A DNA stretch of 64,000 bases from Ceratothoa steindachneri (GCA_963969495.1 OZ018328.1:1302001-1366000), one strand, 5' to 3'. Shown: positions 11,018 to 21,690, numbered from the stretch's first letter. Notes: generated by a model not told the origin, from the sequence alone. Numbers and translations are program-made.

Positions 11018-11816
11018 GTAATTTTGCCATTTTAATTTCTACTTCCTGATACTGTCTAAAGCATTCATGTAAGAGTGTATTTAAGGTAAGTTGAGAATTC
11101 TGGGCTTTCATAACTTGTGTAAATATTGCTTAGTAAATGATTATTAATTATCCTGCAAAGCTTCCCTTCAAAAAGTACTTTTATCATTAATGAAATATGA
11201 CTGTCATCCAATATTTGCATTTTCACTCATGTTGGTATGAATGTAAAGAGGAAATGCAGTACAAATGGAGGACTAGAGGATGTGCAAGATTTTGGATAAG
11301 GACTTGTCAAGCATGCTTGAGAATATCCTAATGAGCAATTAAAAATGATGGTTCTTTCCTTTTATCCCTATATTCATGAAATTCATTTAAGCATGTGTCA
11401 AAGAAACTCATTTTTGACACTCGTTTGCAATGTGCGATGAAATAAAAAAATAACCACATGAATGGAAACAATTCTCATTCAAACTGTGGAGATTCCTCTC
11501 ATTTTCAAGGGGCTTCATCATTCTTTAGAAATTATGCTCATTACTCTTTGTAGCCTTATTGAGTTCTCTTCAGTCGAAATTGGCAGTGCTCAGAAAGGAT
11601 GTCACTTGTATCCTTCTCCTGAAGTTTCATAGATGAGGGTTATTTTGAAAGTGGTTGTGAGACGGTCAAGAGCAGGGTAAAAGAGAATGAAATGGGCAAT
11701 GTTTTCAATTGAAGTGGGGCAGTCGGAAGGTTTGTATGGGCTAATCTCTTTTTGTATTCATTTAGGTAAGGGTGGTGTCCCAAGATCACAGTTGGGCCAT
11801 TGAAACTGGGTCAGTG
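11018..11816 (+). other. Intron sequence, no gene seen
   Basis: AT-rich unique sequence between the exon donor at 11018 and the CR1 tail at 11817. No repeat or domain was recognised. Confidence 0.45.
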
Positions 11817-11850
11817 ATAACATAACATAACATAACATAAAATAACATAA
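11817..11850 (-). repeat. CR1 3' tail, (TTATG)n
   Basis: Plus strand shows repeats of 'aacat' forming the element's 3' terminus; read on the minus strand they are TTATG units. CR1-type elements end in short tandem repeats rather than poly-A. The related copy at 16899 starts the same way. Confidence 0.8.
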
Positions 11851-11855
11851 TTACA

Positions 11856-12012
11856 CGGATGACAAAAGCCACAAGGGCCTATCAAAGGTCATCCGCCTCC
11901 GTCAAAACCCACCCACAAAAAGCACCATCACCAGGGGAAGACAAAATCAAAGTCCCCCACAATATAATATAACGGATGACAAAAGCCACAAGGGCTCATC
12001 ATAGGTCATCCG
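11856..12012 (-). promoter_or_regulatory. Duplicated 40-nt hairpin in the CR1 3' UTR
   Basis: Two 40-nt units (11856-11895 and 11973-12012) each consist of an 8-bp perfect stem CGGATGAC/GTCATCCG around a 24-nt loop region containing CCACAAGG. Another copy with a 7-bp stem sits at 16934-16971 near the tail of CR1-2. A hairpin near the 3' end is the expected recognition site for the element's own RT; that role is inferred. Confidence 0.6.
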
Positions 12013-12152
12013 AGTCAAGCGGCCTCTTTTTCAAGGCACCCAAACTCCCAGGAAAACTACATCCAGAAACAAGGGTATCACCAATCAAGGCTTGTCAAGA
12101 ACTAAATCATGCAGCTATAGATATATACAAACAATATTAATATATACAAAAC

Positions 12153-15056
12153 TTAGGAACCATCACAACCTTCCCTTCCCATAAACTCATCCAACCTACT
12201 CTTAAATACATTTAGATTTGGACTACCTACTACCCTCTGCGGCAATTTGTTCCAGAAGTCTACCACTCTATTGGTGAAAAAATATTTTCTTAAATCCAAC
12301 CTACACCCTTGCTTTTTAATTTTCAAGTGGTGACCTCTAGTCCGATTTCCATCATCTAACTCAAAAAACTTGCTAACATCCAATTTATCTATCCCGGAAA
12401 AATTTTTAAAGAGCTCAATCATATCCCCTCTCACACACCTCCTTTCGAACGAGAACATATTTAACACCCTCAGTCTATCTTCATATTCAAGGTGCCTCAG
12501 GGAAGGAATAATCTTTGTTGCCCTCCGTTGCACTGACTCAAGAAGGTTAATATCATGTCTAAAATGTGGGGACCATGCCTGTATACAGTACTCTAGATGT
12601 GGCCTAACATAAGAGTTATAGAGTTTAAGAATAACCTCCTTACTTTTGTAACTGACATTTCTCTTAATAAAACCCAGCACTCTATTTGCCCTATTTCTTG
12701 CTTCAATACACTGCTTAGAAAACCTTAATGACTTATCTATTACTACTCCTAGATCTTTCTCATCCTCTACTGAGCTCAGCCAATGCCCATCCATTTCATA
12801 GTTAAATTCTCTATTATCTTTTCCCATGTTAATAACTTTGCACTTATCAAGGTTGAAAGTCATTTGCCACTTATGTGCCCAGGATAACAATTTATTTAAG
12901 TCCCCCTGCACTTTAAAATTATCATCAATATCTTTAACTACAGCTGCTAATTTGGTATCATCGGCAAAAATTGACACTTTATTATTAACTGCCTCCCCAA
13001 GATCGTTTATATAGATGACAAATAATAATGGACCGAGAAGTGATCCGTGAGGAACCCCACTGATAACATCCCTCCACTCTGACTTTACACCATTTAGCAC
13101 TACCCTTTGCTTCCTGTCTTTCAGCCACTCAGCTATCCAATTTGAAACACCCCCACATATCCCAATCATTTTTAATTTATGAACTAGTCTCCTGTGTGGT
13201 ACCTTATCAAATGCTTTACTAAAATCTAAGTAAATTATATCTACATTCTCTCCTTTATCTACTTGATCTGTTACAAACTCCAGAAAGTCTAGTAAGTTAG
13301 TCAAACATGATCTACCTGATCTAAACCCATGCTGAGCATCGCTGATTAACCCCTCCCTCTCTAGATGTTGGCAAATCCCTTTTTTAACTATTTTCTCAAG
13401 AATTTTACAGACTACAGGAGTTAGGCTAACCGGTCTAAAGTTATTTGGATCCTCTTTACTACCCTTCTTGAAAATGGGGACTACATTCGCTCTCTTCCAA
13501 TCATCGGGTATTTCTCCATATTCCAATGACCTAGTATATAACTTGTCCAGAGCTATTGAGATACTTTCTACCCCTTCCTTAAGTATCCTAGAATGAATAT
13601 TATCAGGGCCGGAGGCCTTGGTAGTATCTAAATCACCTATTAGTCCTTTTATCATCCTCCGATCCACACAAATGTTAGTAAACACCTCTTTTCCTGACCT
13701 ATGAGTACTATACATAGGACTATTTAGTTTCTCTTTTGTAAATACTGATGCAAAATGACCATTTAGTACCTCAACTATTTCCTCATCAGTTTCTCTCACA
13801 AACCCTTCATATTTGATAGGTCCTATTTTAACTCTGCCAGACTTGTTATTAGTTTTATAGTAACTAAAGAACTTTCTAGGATCTTTGTTGCTATCCTGAG
13901 CTAATTTAATTTCTGACACCCTTTTGTTCTTCTTTATAATCTTATTTAACTCATTCCTAGCCATTCTATAATCACTTAAATTTTGAATATTATTTTCTAC
14001 CTGTAATTTTTTATATGCCCTTTTCTTCTCTGAAATTTTTCTAGCTATCTCCTGATTCCACCATAATGGTTTCCTACTTTTGTTCCTAATGGCCTTCATT
14101 GGGATACATTGTTCTTGGACTACATTTATTATATGCTTGAAAGTATCCCACATCCCATAAGCATTTTTACCTCTGAATTCTATATCCCAGTCTACCAAAT
14201 TTAGCAAGCTTCGAAGTTTTACATAATCTCCCTTATGAAAATTTGGAACTTTTTCAGCATTCTCAGTTATTTTACCCTTCTCAATTCCCAAGTTAAAACG
14301 AACTATCTGATGGTCACTATTTCCCAATGCTTCCCCAACAGTCAATTCTTGAACTAAATGATCACTGTTAGAAAGTACTAAATCTAATATATTGTCCCCC
14401 CTCGTTGGCTCATTAACAAATTGATTCAAAAAATTATCCTCAAAGCATTCTATGAACCTGCCACTTGTTCTATCCCTACCTATCATATTTTCCCAGTCCA
14501 CAGAGTTTAAGTTGAAGTCCCCAATAATAACTGCATCTGTTTCACATCCCTTACTTATTTCCCTTATCATTAGTTCATCTATATCATCAGTCTGCCCAGG
14601 TGGCCTGTAAAAAGCTCCCAAATGCACCATTCTATTTTTACTGAACCTAATATCTATCCAAAGTGACTCAACTCCATCCTGCTTTATTGAAGTATTTAAA
14701 CTTGAAACAATGTTGTTTTTTATATAGATAATTATTCCTCCACCAATCCTACCTGTCCTTTGACTAATGTACATATTATAGCCCTGAAAATCAAATTCAC
14801 TTATAGTGTCACTAAATTCTATTTCATTAACCCATGATTCAGTAACGCATAATATATCTATATCCTCATTGCTAATATAACTAAATAGCTCATCCTTCTT
14901 GTTTCTAAGACTACGAGCATTTGTATAGAAACAATTTAACCCCCCTATCCCTGAAGCACCTCTTGAAACTTGAATGACCTCACCTCTATCGCCTTGGAAC
15001 CTATTTCTGTTATCTGCCAAGTCCATTCTACTTTCAGCACTATAATGTCCTCTCAT
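12153..15056 (-). CDS. CR1 ORF2: endonuclease-reverse transcriptase
   Basis: This 967-residue protein would nick chromosomal DNA and reverse-transcribe the element RNA at the nick. The endonuclease covers roughly residues 35-250, with NARSLRNKKDEL, the catalytic-Glu motif VTESW, GDFN (about 178) and SDHQ (about 245). The RT covers roughly 490-780, with SGPDNIHSRILKEG, KAFDKVPH, a 'GVPHGSLLGP' box (about 668) and FADDTKL (about 697). The C-terminal HLEYCIQAWSPHFR and QRRATKIIPSLRHLEYEDRL blocks are typical of CR1. RNase H is absent, as expected. One oddity is His in the box that normally reads PQGS. The start is the ATG 23 nt after ORF1. Confidence 0.9.
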   Translation of the reverse strand: MRGHYSAESRMDLADNRNRFQGDRGEVIQVSRGASGIGGLNCFYTNARSLRNKKDELFSYISNEDIDILCVTESWVNEIEFSDTISEFDFQGYNMYISQRTGRIGGGIIIYIKNNIVSSLNTSIKQDGVESLWIDIRFSKNRMVHLGAFYRPPGQTDDIDELMIREISKGCETDAVIIGDFNLNSVDWENMIGRDRTSGRFIECFEDNFLNQFVNEPTRGDNILDLVLSNSDHLVQELTVGEALGNSDHQIVRFNLGIEKGKITENAEKVPNFHKGDYVKLRSLLNLVDWDIEFRGKNAYGMWDTFKHIINVVQEQCIPMKAIRNKSRKPLWWNQEIARKISEKKRAYKKLQVENNIQNLSDYRMARNELNKIIKKNKRVSEIKLAQDSNKDPRKFFSYYKTNNKSGRVKIGPIKYEGFVRETDEEIVEVLNGHFASVFTKEKLNSPMYSTHRSGKEVFTNICVDRRMIKGLIGDLDTTKASGPDNIHSRILKEGVESISIALDKLYTRSLEYGEIPDDWKRANVVPIFKKGSKEDPNNFRPVSLTPVVCKILEKIVKKGICQHLEREGLISDAQHGFRSGRSCLTNLLDFLEFVTDQVDKGENVDIIYLDFSKAFDKVPHRRLVHKLKMIGICGGVSNWIAEWLKDRKQRVVLNGVKSEWRDVISGVPHGSLLGPLLFVIYINDLGEAVNNKVSIFADDTKLAAVVKDIDDNFKVQGDLNKLLSWAHKWQMTFNLDKCKVINMGKDNREFNYEMDGHWLSSVEDEKDLGVVIDKSLRFSKQCIEARNRANRVLGFIKRNVSYKSKEVILKLYNSYVRPHLEYCIQAWSPHFRHDINLLESVQRRATKIIPSLRHLEYEDRLRVLNMFSFERRCVRGDMIELFKNFSGIDKLDVSKFFELDDGNRTRGHHLKIKKQGCRLDLRKYFFTNRVVDFWNKLPQRVVGSPNLNVFKSRLDEFMGREGCDGS

Positions 15057-15079
15057 AATTCCCTGACCACTATTAGTAT

Positions 15080-16240
15080 CTAGTTTCCCGCCCGCAAAGA
15101 CCTAATAACACGATCATACTCCTCCCACAACACATCTACCCCCCTCCTACTCAAATGCAGTCCATCCATCGCATACATTTCTTTCATTCCAACAAACCTA
15201 TCCCACACATCCACAAACATGACACCTTCCATCTCACACATCCTCCTCACATAATCATTCAGACCAATTGCACGAGACATCCATTCTACCCCAACATCCA
15301 TTCTTGGAAGCACACCTGTCACAACACCTTTCATTCTACTTTCTTTTACCTTTTCAATCAACTTCTTGTACCTCTCATGTAACTCACATGCACCCACTTT
15401 CTTCACATCATTCACTCCTACATGTGTAATCACAACCGCATCCCTTGCACAGCCAGACACCAGTTCCTCATACCTATCAGACAGATCTCTCACTCCAGCA
15501 CCCGGCAAACACACCCTCAAACCATTCAATCTACTTGCATTCAACTTCCTATCTAAATATCTAACTCGCGAATCACCCATCACAAGCACTTCAGTCAGAC
15601 TCCTATTCCTAACCCCCACAGACCTAACTCCATCCCCACTCCTATTCTCATTCAAACTACCAGTCACTCGAACTCCACCCCCACCCCCATCAGTCATATC
15701 ACTTCCAGTTACTTCCTCTCTTAGGGCACTGAATCTATTAGTCAAGCTAATAGGTTCTGTGTCCCTCTGACTCACACACCTATTCTCCCCCTGGCTAACC
15801 ACCTCAACAGAGGCAACCCTATTCTCACAAAGAACAGGAGAAGCCTCCCTAGCTTCATGTTTCCTAACCACTCTCCACTGTCCCCCATCCTCACTAGGCC
15901 TATTTCTAACTAATCTAAGGGGGCTAACTTCACTATCACTAGAACTATCATATCCTACCTCCTCCACCGGCCCTCTACCTTGACCTGAAACATCTAACTG
16001 GCCTACCTCACCACCTAACCTATTCCCAAATCTAGGCCTAACACTAAGTTCCCTCCTGAGCTCAGCAACTAACCCCTCCAGCCTACATATCCTGTCTAAA
16101 TCCTGCCTTCTCATCCCCTCTAAATCTACAATGCATTCACGCAGCCCACATACAACACATGTATACCCCTCACCTAATACACCACAACCAATGCATACAT
16201 TCCGACACTCATGCTCACTTTCATCCCCAAACTCCATCAC
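15080..16240 (-). CDS. CR1 ORF1: zinc finger, coiled coil and SGNH esterase
   Basis: A 386-residue ORF1 protein. Residues about 12-40 contain two C-x2-C pairs (CIGCG and CVVCG), a PHD-like zinc-binding segment. A short leucine/arginine helix (LDRICRLEGLVAELRREL) follows, and then a Ser/Arg-rich linker. The C-terminal half is an SGNH hydrolase with block I GDSRVRYLD, block II LPGAGVRDL, block III THVGVNDVKK and block V DGLHLSRRG, giving the Ser, Gly, Asn and Asp-His set. Esterase domains of this kind are known in CR1 ORF1; their role, perhaps membrane or RNP handling, is unsettled. The frame is intact. Confidence 0.88.
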   Translation of the reverse strand: MMEFGDESEHECRNVCIGCGVLGEGYTCVVCGLRECIVDLEGMRRQDLDRICRLEGLVAELRRELSVRPRFGNRLGGEVGQLDVSGQGRGPVEEVGYDSSSDSEVSPLRLVRNRPSEDGGQWRVVRKHEAREASPVLCENRVASVEVVSQGENRCVSQRDTEPISLTNRFSALREEVTGSDMTDGGGGGVRVTGSLNENRSGDGVRSVGVRNRSLTEVLVMGDSRVRYLDRKLNASRLNGLRVCLPGAGVRDLSDRYEELVSGCARDAVVITHVGVNDVKKVGACELHERYKKLIEKVKESRMKGVVTGVLPRMDVGVEWMSRAIGLNDYVRRMCEMEGVMFVDVWDRFVGMKEMYAMDGLHLSRRGVDVLWEEYDRVIRSLRAGN

Positions 16241-16400
16241 TTATTCAAACAAAGAAAGAATTTAAGTAGCAATAAGAAAAAGAAGAAGAGCAACTTAGCT
16301 TTGGCTGATTGTGGTGAGAAAAAAAACAAAAAACAAACAAACTATAGAAAAATCTGAAAAATAGATCAACAGACTGAGAGCTCTATAAAACACGTGCTAC

Positions 16401-16898
16401 CTGTTCGAAGGTCAGTGTTGTCTAGTGTTGTTTCAGATTTGTTGATATCAGGGTGGGGTGGGAAATTATTGAATTAAACCTGTGATGTCTCTATTGCACC
16501 TCTTCTTCTTCATACATCATTTCAGTTGGTGATTGCCCAACTATATTTGGATTTGAGGTATATTGTTCTTTGTTTACATTCTACCAGCAGCCATAAGTCT
16601 TATGCCAAGTCCCTTACCTCTCGCTATGATATTTGAACAGTAGACACTCACTCTAGAATGATGATCTAGATAATATCAAAACCTGGGGAAAAGGGTGGGT
16701 GCATCTGTTTGGCGATCTTGAATTAGTTGTCCTAAATATAGAAGTGTTCAAGTACATATGTACACTTAACATATTTTCAGGCTGGATTTGGTCCTGTGTT
16801 CTCCCTATAATGCACACGTGATTGATGACCTTCATTTTGCACAACAACCTTCTCAGTGTTGGTTTACCTTGCCTTCCCCCACTTTTTTAGCCATTATA
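16401..16898. other. Intron sequence, no gene seen
   Basis: Unique sequence between the 5' end of CR1-1 and the tail of CR1-2. No domain or repeat was recognised. Confidence 0.45.
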
Positions 16899-18420
16899 TA
16901 ATAACATAACATAACATAACAACATAATTTCATGGATGACAAAAGCCACAAGGGCCTATCAAAGGTCATCCGCATCTGTCAAAACCCACCCACAAAATGC
17001 ATCCATAGGATTATGTCAGATCATGCATCTACAATATACAATTAGAACCATCCTCAGGAATGTGTCAAAAACGAACGGCATCATCATCAAGACACGTCAA
17101 AATCCAAATCAATCATAATATACACACACACAAAAAAGTTAACCCTCCCTCCCCATATAATCATCTAATCTGCGTTTGAAAACATTCAAGTTTGGACTGT
17201 CTACCGTCTCAGATGGCAAACTATTCCAATAATCTACCATTCTATTGGTGAAAAAATATTTTCTGACATCCAACTTACACCAAATAACTTGCTTAAATCC
17301 AACTTATCCATCCCAGAACAGATTTTTAAAAGCTCAATCATATCTCCCCATCTTCTTTCAAATGAGAACATATTTAATACCATCAGTCTATCTTCATATT
17401 CAAGGTGCTGCCCTCCTTTGTACTGACTCTAGCAGGTTGATGTCATGTCTAAAATGTGGTGACCATGCTTGTATACAGTACTTTAAATGTCGCCTAACAT
17501 ACGAGCCGTAGAGTTTAAGGATAAGCTCTTTACACTTGTAGCTAAGATTCCTCCTAATGTATCCTAGCACCCTATCTGCTTTATTTTTTGCCTCAATACA
17601 CTGCTTTGAAAACTTCAGTGACCTATCTACAACTACGCTTAAGTCCTTCTCATCCTCAACTGAATTCAGCCAAAGCCCATTCCATTTCATAGCTAAATTC
17701 CCTATTATCTCTCCCCATGCTAATAACTTTGAATTTTTTAAGGTTAAAAGTCATCTGCCACTTCTGATCCCAAGCTAATAACTTATTTAAGTGACTCTGC
17801 ACTTTAAAGCTACCCCCAACTTCTTCGACTACAGCTGCCAATTTAGAGTCATGAGCAAAAATTGACACTGCTATTTACAGCCTCCCCAAGATCATTTATA
17901 TAAACTATGAATAATAAAGGGCCTAGAACAGATCCCTGAGGTACATCACTATGACACCCCATTCAGCACAACTCTGTTTCCTGTATTTCAGCCATTCAGT
18001 TATCCAATTCAAAACTTTACCACACATCCCATGCATTTTTAATTTGTGGTGAACTAATCTCCTATGTGGAACCTTATCAAAAGCTTTGCTGAAATTACAT
18101 CAACATTCTCTCCCTTATCTAATTGTTTAGTTACATAATCCCTAAAATCCAGTAAATTTTTTAAATACGATCTACCTCTTCTAAACCCATGCCGAGCATC
18201 ATTTATTAACCTACAACACTCTAGATAGTCAGAAATCCCCTTCTTAATTATCTTCTAAAGAATTTTACAAACTAGACGTTAAGCTTACCGGCCTAAAGTT
18301 ATTCGGGTTCTCTTTACTTCCCTTTTTAAAAATTGGCACTACATTCGCTAATTTCTAATCATTAGGTATTTCTCCAAACTTTAGTGATCTAGTATAGGTA
18401 TATCTTCTCAAGAGCTATAG
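16899..18420 (-). mobile_element. 5'-truncated CR1 (CR1-2), RT end only
   Basis: It begins with the same TTATG tail and 3' hairpin (16934-16971) as CR1-1, then carries the RT C-terminus. Open pieces read KQCIEAKNKADRVLGYI, YCIQAWSPHFRHDINLLES (17690-17400) and WQMTFNLKKFKVISMG with 'IFAHDSKLAAVV' (17868-17656). The RT box is therefore FAHD instead of FADD. Frameshifts and small deletions are frequent and the copy stops at about 18420 within the RT. It is an old, dead copy in the same orientation as CR1-1. Confidence 0.85.
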
Positions 18421-18574
18421 CAATACTATCTAATGCATGTTTCTAACTCTTAACTATTATTGTTAATATTTCTTTCCCTTCTCATTAGTCGATACAGTCG
18501 CTGATGATGGTACTAGAAAAGGTCTGAAACGTCCTGCCATTAAATGATTAGTGTAATCTCCTGGGTCTTCATAT

Positions 18575-18578
<4 letters not shown>
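18421..18578. other. Unidentified repeat end before the microsatellite
   Basis: A short stretch contains CTGATGA (18501-18507) and, 18 nt later, GAAACGTC (18526-18533), then a T-rich run into the TA repeat. The words resemble a hammerhead core, but the intervening 18 nt do not form a convincing stem II. It may be the terminus of a Penelope-like element; this is unproven. Confidence 0.25.

Positions 18579-18631
<53 letters not shown>
18579..18631. repeat. TA microsatellite, mariner target
   Basis: A pure TA run of about 52 bp ends exactly at the mariner left end and continues as TATATA after its right end at 20030, as expected for insertion of a TA-targeting transposon into the repeat. Confidence 0.9.
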
Positions 18632-18635
<4 letters not shown>

Positions 18636-20029
18636 GTTGAGGAATAAGTTCTTGCATTTTTTAATGTTGTATTGATTTAAGTTTTGTTGACGTGATTTGT
18701 GGACATATTAAGAAACAATCATAAATAATGAGAGCAAAATTTGCAAAGGTTAGGCTACGTCTCTTAACAGCCTATACTATTAGGCTTTTGCTTAGGCTAG
18801 GTCTTGAAGTTGAGTAATAAGTGATTGCGGTTTATTTAAAAATTGTGTTAATTTAATTTTTGTTCTGTACCCTTAAAATGGAATGTCAAGTTGAAAGAAA
18901 GGAGCATTTTCGACGTTGTCATTATTAATTTTCAATCGAGACTGCAACAATGGAAACGCAGCCAAAACTCGTCGCGATATTTGTGCTGTGTACAGAGAAA
19001 ACGCTTTATCAAAAAGGACAGCTCAATGTTGGTTTTCACGTTTCAAAATCGGTCATTTCAATCTTAATGACGAAGAACGTTCTGGTCTCCCCAGTAAGTT
19101 GGATGAAGATCGATTGAACGACCTTCTTTATGAAAATCCTCGTCAATCGACTAGAGAATTGGCTGTACAATTGGCGTGTGATCAGAAAACTGTAGTAAAT
19201 CACCTTCATTCGATGTGGAAAGTTAAAAAACTCGGTGCATGGGTTCCGCACGCTTTGAGCGAAAGAGACAAACTTCAACGCTCCGTGAATGCCGCAGGCT
19301 TGCTTGCTCATCACAAGATTACTCGTGGATATAAGGACAGATTTCTTCACCGCATCCTCACTGGCGACGAAAATTGGTGTGTTTATGTCAACATGAACCA
19401 TTTAAAACAATGGCTTAGCCCCAATAAAAAAACACTTCTGCGATTAAAGCAAGGACTTCATCCACGAAAGACGATGCTGTGTGTGTGGTGGGATTATGAA
19501 GGCATCATTCTTCATGAGCTCCTTGCGAACAACGAGATTGTCAATGCAGAACTCTACGTTCAACAAATGTATCGACTCGCCGAAGCTATTCGTGAAAAGC
19601 GACCTCATCGACGTTATGGAGTCCTTCTGCAACACGACAAAGCTCGTCCTCACATTGCCAATATGACAAAAGATGCCATCCAAACGCTCTTAATTGGAAA
19701 ATCTTGCCGCATCCTCCATATTCGCCAGACTTGGCTCCATCGGATTTCCATCTGTCCGATCTCTCCAACAATTTGCGCGGCGTTTTGTTCAATACTGATG
19801 TGGAATTAAGAACCTGGTTAGACGAATTCTTCGTGTCAAAATCCAGAGATTTTTATTGCAGAGGACTCGAAAAACTAGTTGAACGTTGGGAAGAAGTCGT
19901 AAATAACAACGGGGAATACATTATTGAATAAATTGCATATTGTTATCAATCAAAAATTAAGTTTTTCTAAAATTGTTAATGGTAATGAATAAATTTGATA
20001 AAACCGCAAGAACTTATTACTCAACCCAA
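18632..20029 (+). mobile_element. mariner-type DNA transposon (inactive)
   Basis: It is flanked by TA on both sides (18630-18631 and 20030-20031). The terminal inverted repeats are left TTAGGTTGAGGAATAAGTTC and right, on the other strand, TTGGGTTGAGTAATAAGTTC, roughly 28 bp in all. It encodes a mariner transposase broken by at least two frameshifts. A second left-end-like sequence occurs inside at about 18804. Length about 1.4 kb against the usual 1.2-1.3 kb agrees with that duplication. The inverted repeat looks closest to the mellifera-type mariners; this sub-assignment is from memory. Confidence 0.88.
18878..19931 (+). pseudogene. mariner transposase, frameshifted
   Basis: The transposase would excise and reinsert the element at TA sites. 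It begins MECQVERKEHFRR at 18878, shifts frame near 18927, and then runs open to 19809. Blocks: DNA-binding helix-turn-helix region (RTAQCWFSRFKIGHF; STRELAVQLACDQKTVVNHL), WVPHALSE, TGDENW with the first catalytic Asp, and LQHDKARPH with the second. A second frameshift near 19690-19700 moves the C-terminus to the frame read at 19704-19931, with HPPYSPDLAPSDFH (third Asp), WLDEFF and the ending NNNGEYII. With the frame corrected the last two aspartates are 34 residues apart, the DD34D signature of mariner. Confidence 0.9.
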
Positions 20030-20031
20030 TA

Positions 20032-20330
20032 TATAAAAAACTGAACTTACTCTGACCATCGTCTAAGCTTATCCGTGATTCGTCAGTTTCTTGATGACTT
20101 CAGACCACTGCATAGGGCACTTCATAGCCGTGAAATTATTTCCCTGCATCTTTTCACATTAAAGAAGACAAAGGAATGTGCAAGACCACTTGATCAGCCA
20201 CGTTCTCACTTATGTTGAAGAAAGCGAAGTTCGTGTCGAGTATTTTGACGTGGCTATGAAGGCAGCTATCATCGCTTGTGTAGACGTGTAGAGTCGGTCT
20301 TATCCGAAAGTGTGTAAGTTACTCCAAGGC
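20032..20330. other. Unidentified sequence
   Basis: Between the mariner and the next I-like copy. A plus-strand stretch gives a short peptide-like run (EESEVRVEYFDVAMKAAIIA) followed by a stop, suggesting a decayed coding fragment whose family I do not recognise. Confidence 0.3.
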
Positions 20331-21690
20331 CTATGTGCACGCATTTCCGCACCTATTCGGAACACTTCTGTACCTATTTGGAACACTTCTGTGGGTTCTA
20401 TCATGGCCAGGCACTGCCCTGATAAAGCTGGTAGCACAAAAGGTTCAAACCCAGCCCCGGTTACAACCAGGGCTCCCTATCCCCAGCGTGACTTTCCCGT
20501 AAGTCGAAACGGCCACACAGCTCCACCGAGTCGTTAGACTCACAGGAGGCAACACCACTGAAGTTTGTCGTGAGGCCATCTTCTGGGGTTCCTTAAGCTG
20601 TCCCCATCCCTCGAAAGGAGCTTCGGCTCCTACACCCCTACCCATTGCTGGTCTGGGCTGCTCCGGGATGGTGGATCCTCGAAAGCAATGACCCTGACCC
20701 CTTAAGCCGCCCTGTCTGCCTATGGCTTCGAGGCGGAGGGAGGAAAAGACTTACATGGTGAGCCTCACTTTCCCGATAAAGCAAGCCTTGAAGGAGACAG
20801 TGCATTTTTTGCCCAACACTGCCCGCAGTTGTGCTTCCGGGAAGCGTACGGCCATTCCCGTGAGGTTCTTCTCTTTGAAGAGGGCCCCCGCATTGCCTCC
20901 GAGCAAGACCTGGACGTCATATACCTTCAATGGATTTGCCGTGGACTCCGGCCAACTGGGAAGAGCTGTGGAGACTCTTATCCTCCCGTTTCCTGTGAGC
21001 TATTTTTTTTCGCAAGAAACAATTGTGCGAGTGCCCCCTGCCCACCATCCGGGAGTATAATGGTTTTGTGACCACACCACCGCAGGATAGGGGCCTTGGT
21101 GGTTAGCAGAGTGTGAGACGGCTTTGAAACAGAAGCTAACGTTATGCCTACATGCGCTATAAGCGCCGCTCGAACGATTTCACTGTCTGGGAATTTCGTC
21201 GAGCTAGGGCTCGGTTCCGCTATGTTTCGAAGCACGCACGCCTCTCTTCCTAGTGGGCATACGTGTCTTCACCTAACCACTTCACGGGAAGACCCCTCTA
21301 ACAGAGGTGTCGAAGCGGAGCAAGTTCTGCAGGCCCCTCCCCGTCCCTGTTCTCCAGGAGTATGGGACCGCGATCTTGGACCCTGCGTCCGTGGCGGAGT
21401 CCTTCGCGCGAACACTTTCTCCTCATTCTCTAGCCGGGATGCGGCTCCGCTAGCATTCAATGCGCATCGTGATGTTGCAGAATGGTGCCAATTGAACTTT
21501 ACCTCCAGGGGCAGAGAACCGTCTGATCCGGGTCTCCCAACGACATCCAAGCATGCCTTTACTTTTCTTGTTTTTATCATTTTGATCATCGTATTTCCTT
21601 TTAATTTGACCTAATTTTTTAGGCTGATATTTTGTAGACGACTTGTGTCCATGTAGGCATTCGCCAGGATGCCCCCTCCTCTTAAATAAA
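20331..21690 (+). mobile_element. I-like LINE, internally deleted copy
   Basis: Segments match the better copy in order but with gaps: 20370-21060 corresponds to about 27590-28300 (end of ORF1 region and 5' of ORF2), 21090-21530 to 29000-29410, and 21530-21690 to the 3' UTR end ('gtaggcattcgccagg'). The gaps remove most of the endonuclease and the RT and RNase H regions. No reading frame is intact. It lies in the sense orientation within the predicted zinc-finger intron. Confidence 0.68.

Larger units (their letters stand above)
11817..16400 (-). mobile_element. CR1-group LINE with both ORFs open (CR1-1)
   Basis: On the minus strand this is a whole non-LTR element: 5' UTR (about 16400-16241), ORF1 of 386 codons, a 23-nt spacer, ORF2 of 967 codons, a 3' UTR with two hairpins, and a (TTATG)n tail. 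SGNH-esterase ORF1 plus an APE endonuclease/RT without RNase H is the CR1 layout. Both ORFs are free of stops, so this is the youngest CR1 copy here. The 5' limit is inferred from loss of alignment with the copy at 50337. It lies in the predicted zinc-finger intron in antisense orientation. Confidence 0.88.

Noticed and set aside
15366..15770. Plus-strand frame opposite CR1 ORF1, repeated at 51028-51432 (-)
   Set aside because: It occurs in both copies only because it is antisense to the conserved ORF1.
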